Part shown: positions 35,005 through 35,015 of the stretch, piece by piece
Layout: each line of letters begins with the position of its first letter
Position numbering within the stretch: the first letter of the stretch is position 1
Origin: Candidatus Thermokryptus mobilis
GTDB taxonomy: Bacteria > Bacteroidota > Ignavibacteria > Kryptoniales > Kryptoniaceae
Assembly (NCBI RefSeq): GCF_900070205.1
Contig: NZ_FAOO01000001.1
Coordinates: 152,574-187,588 of the forward strand
Direction of reading: 5' to 3'
Length of the DNA stretch: 35,015 nucleotides
Position numbers and translations under genes: made by a program
The notes under the pieces: model-generated
Told to the model about the DNA's origin: nothing
Databases searched by the model: none
The model's input: only the letters and a program-made list of their open reading frames with translations

Positions 35005-35015
35005 ATGAGATGGAG
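35005..35015 (+). CDS. Start of another gene (only the first codons visible)
   Basis: ATG at 35005 follows a near-perfect Shine-Dalgarno AAGGAGGT (34989-34996) at a suitable distance, 32 bases after the PKD-protein stop. Only Met-Arg-Trp and a partial codon are seen, so nothing can be said of the product. Confidence 0.5.

Noticed and set aside
1-35015. CRISPR array or restriction/defence locus
   Set aside because: No regularly spaced direct repeats, cas-like genes, methyltransferases or toxin-antitoxin pairs were seen.

Overview
The window is about 35 kb of a low-GC, gene-dense bacterial chromosome. It most resembles the Bacteroidota/Chlorobi/Ignavibacteria/Kryptonia group. Two proteins end in the type IX secretion (T9SS) C-terminal sorting domain (YPNPFNPxTTI ... 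GxYxYR ... KMxL), outer-membrane barrels ending in Phe are present, and there are LolA, OstA and LptB parts of a diderm envelope. The closest lineage cannot be settled by eye; a Kryptonia- or Ignavibacteria-like thermophile is my inference. Several genes have clear GGAGG-type ribosome sites and classical TTGnnn-N17-TAnAnT promoters, which is unlike typical Bacteroidota.

Layout. 1-1332: tail of an outer-membrane barrel protein and a convergent T9SS-exported cohesin-like protein, separated by a strong hairpin. 1610-6574: rsgA, ftsK, a LolA-like carrier and a flippase-like membrane protein. 6707-8560: a multiheme cytochrome c with a T9SS tail, broken by one in-frame TAG, then a terminator and tRNA-Asp. 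8797-10879: a compact ArsR / pirin / DoxX / DoxX operon with a promoter and a perfect inverted repeat at the start. 10920-16343 (minus): fadA, fadN-type fadB and fadD, a fatty-acid beta-oxidation operon. 16469-22154: gltX, an HGSNAT-type membrane acyltransferase, a zinc MDR dehydrogenase, an OstA/LptA-like protein and lptB. 22151-26961 (minus): mnmA, an EamA transporter, a SLBB polysaccharide-export protein and rfbB. 27043-30462: a 1139-residue outer-membrane barrel of unknown function. 30463-30722: no intact gene. 30723-31990 (minus): nhaA and tRNA-Pro. 32068-34536: a mercury-resistance operon with an ArsR/SmtB-type regulator, a fused MerT-MerP and a MerA lacking the N-terminal metal domain. 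34556-35015: a PKD-domain lipoprotein and the first codons of another gene.

Working together: the fad operon supplies acyl-CoA activation, hydration, oxidation and thiolysis, but the acyl-CoA dehydrogenase is not here. OstA/LptB and LolA serve outer-membrane building. RfbB and the SLBB protein suggest a surface polysaccharide whose remaining genes lie elsewhere. The mer genes form a self-contained sense-import-reduce pathway. The most noteworthy items are the interrupted T9SS-targeted multiheme cytochrome, the ArsR-pirin-DoxX-DoxX operon with its operator, the unusual mer architecture and the large barrel with an EF-hand-like loop. I did not find a CRISPR array, an intact mobile element or an obvious new defence system.
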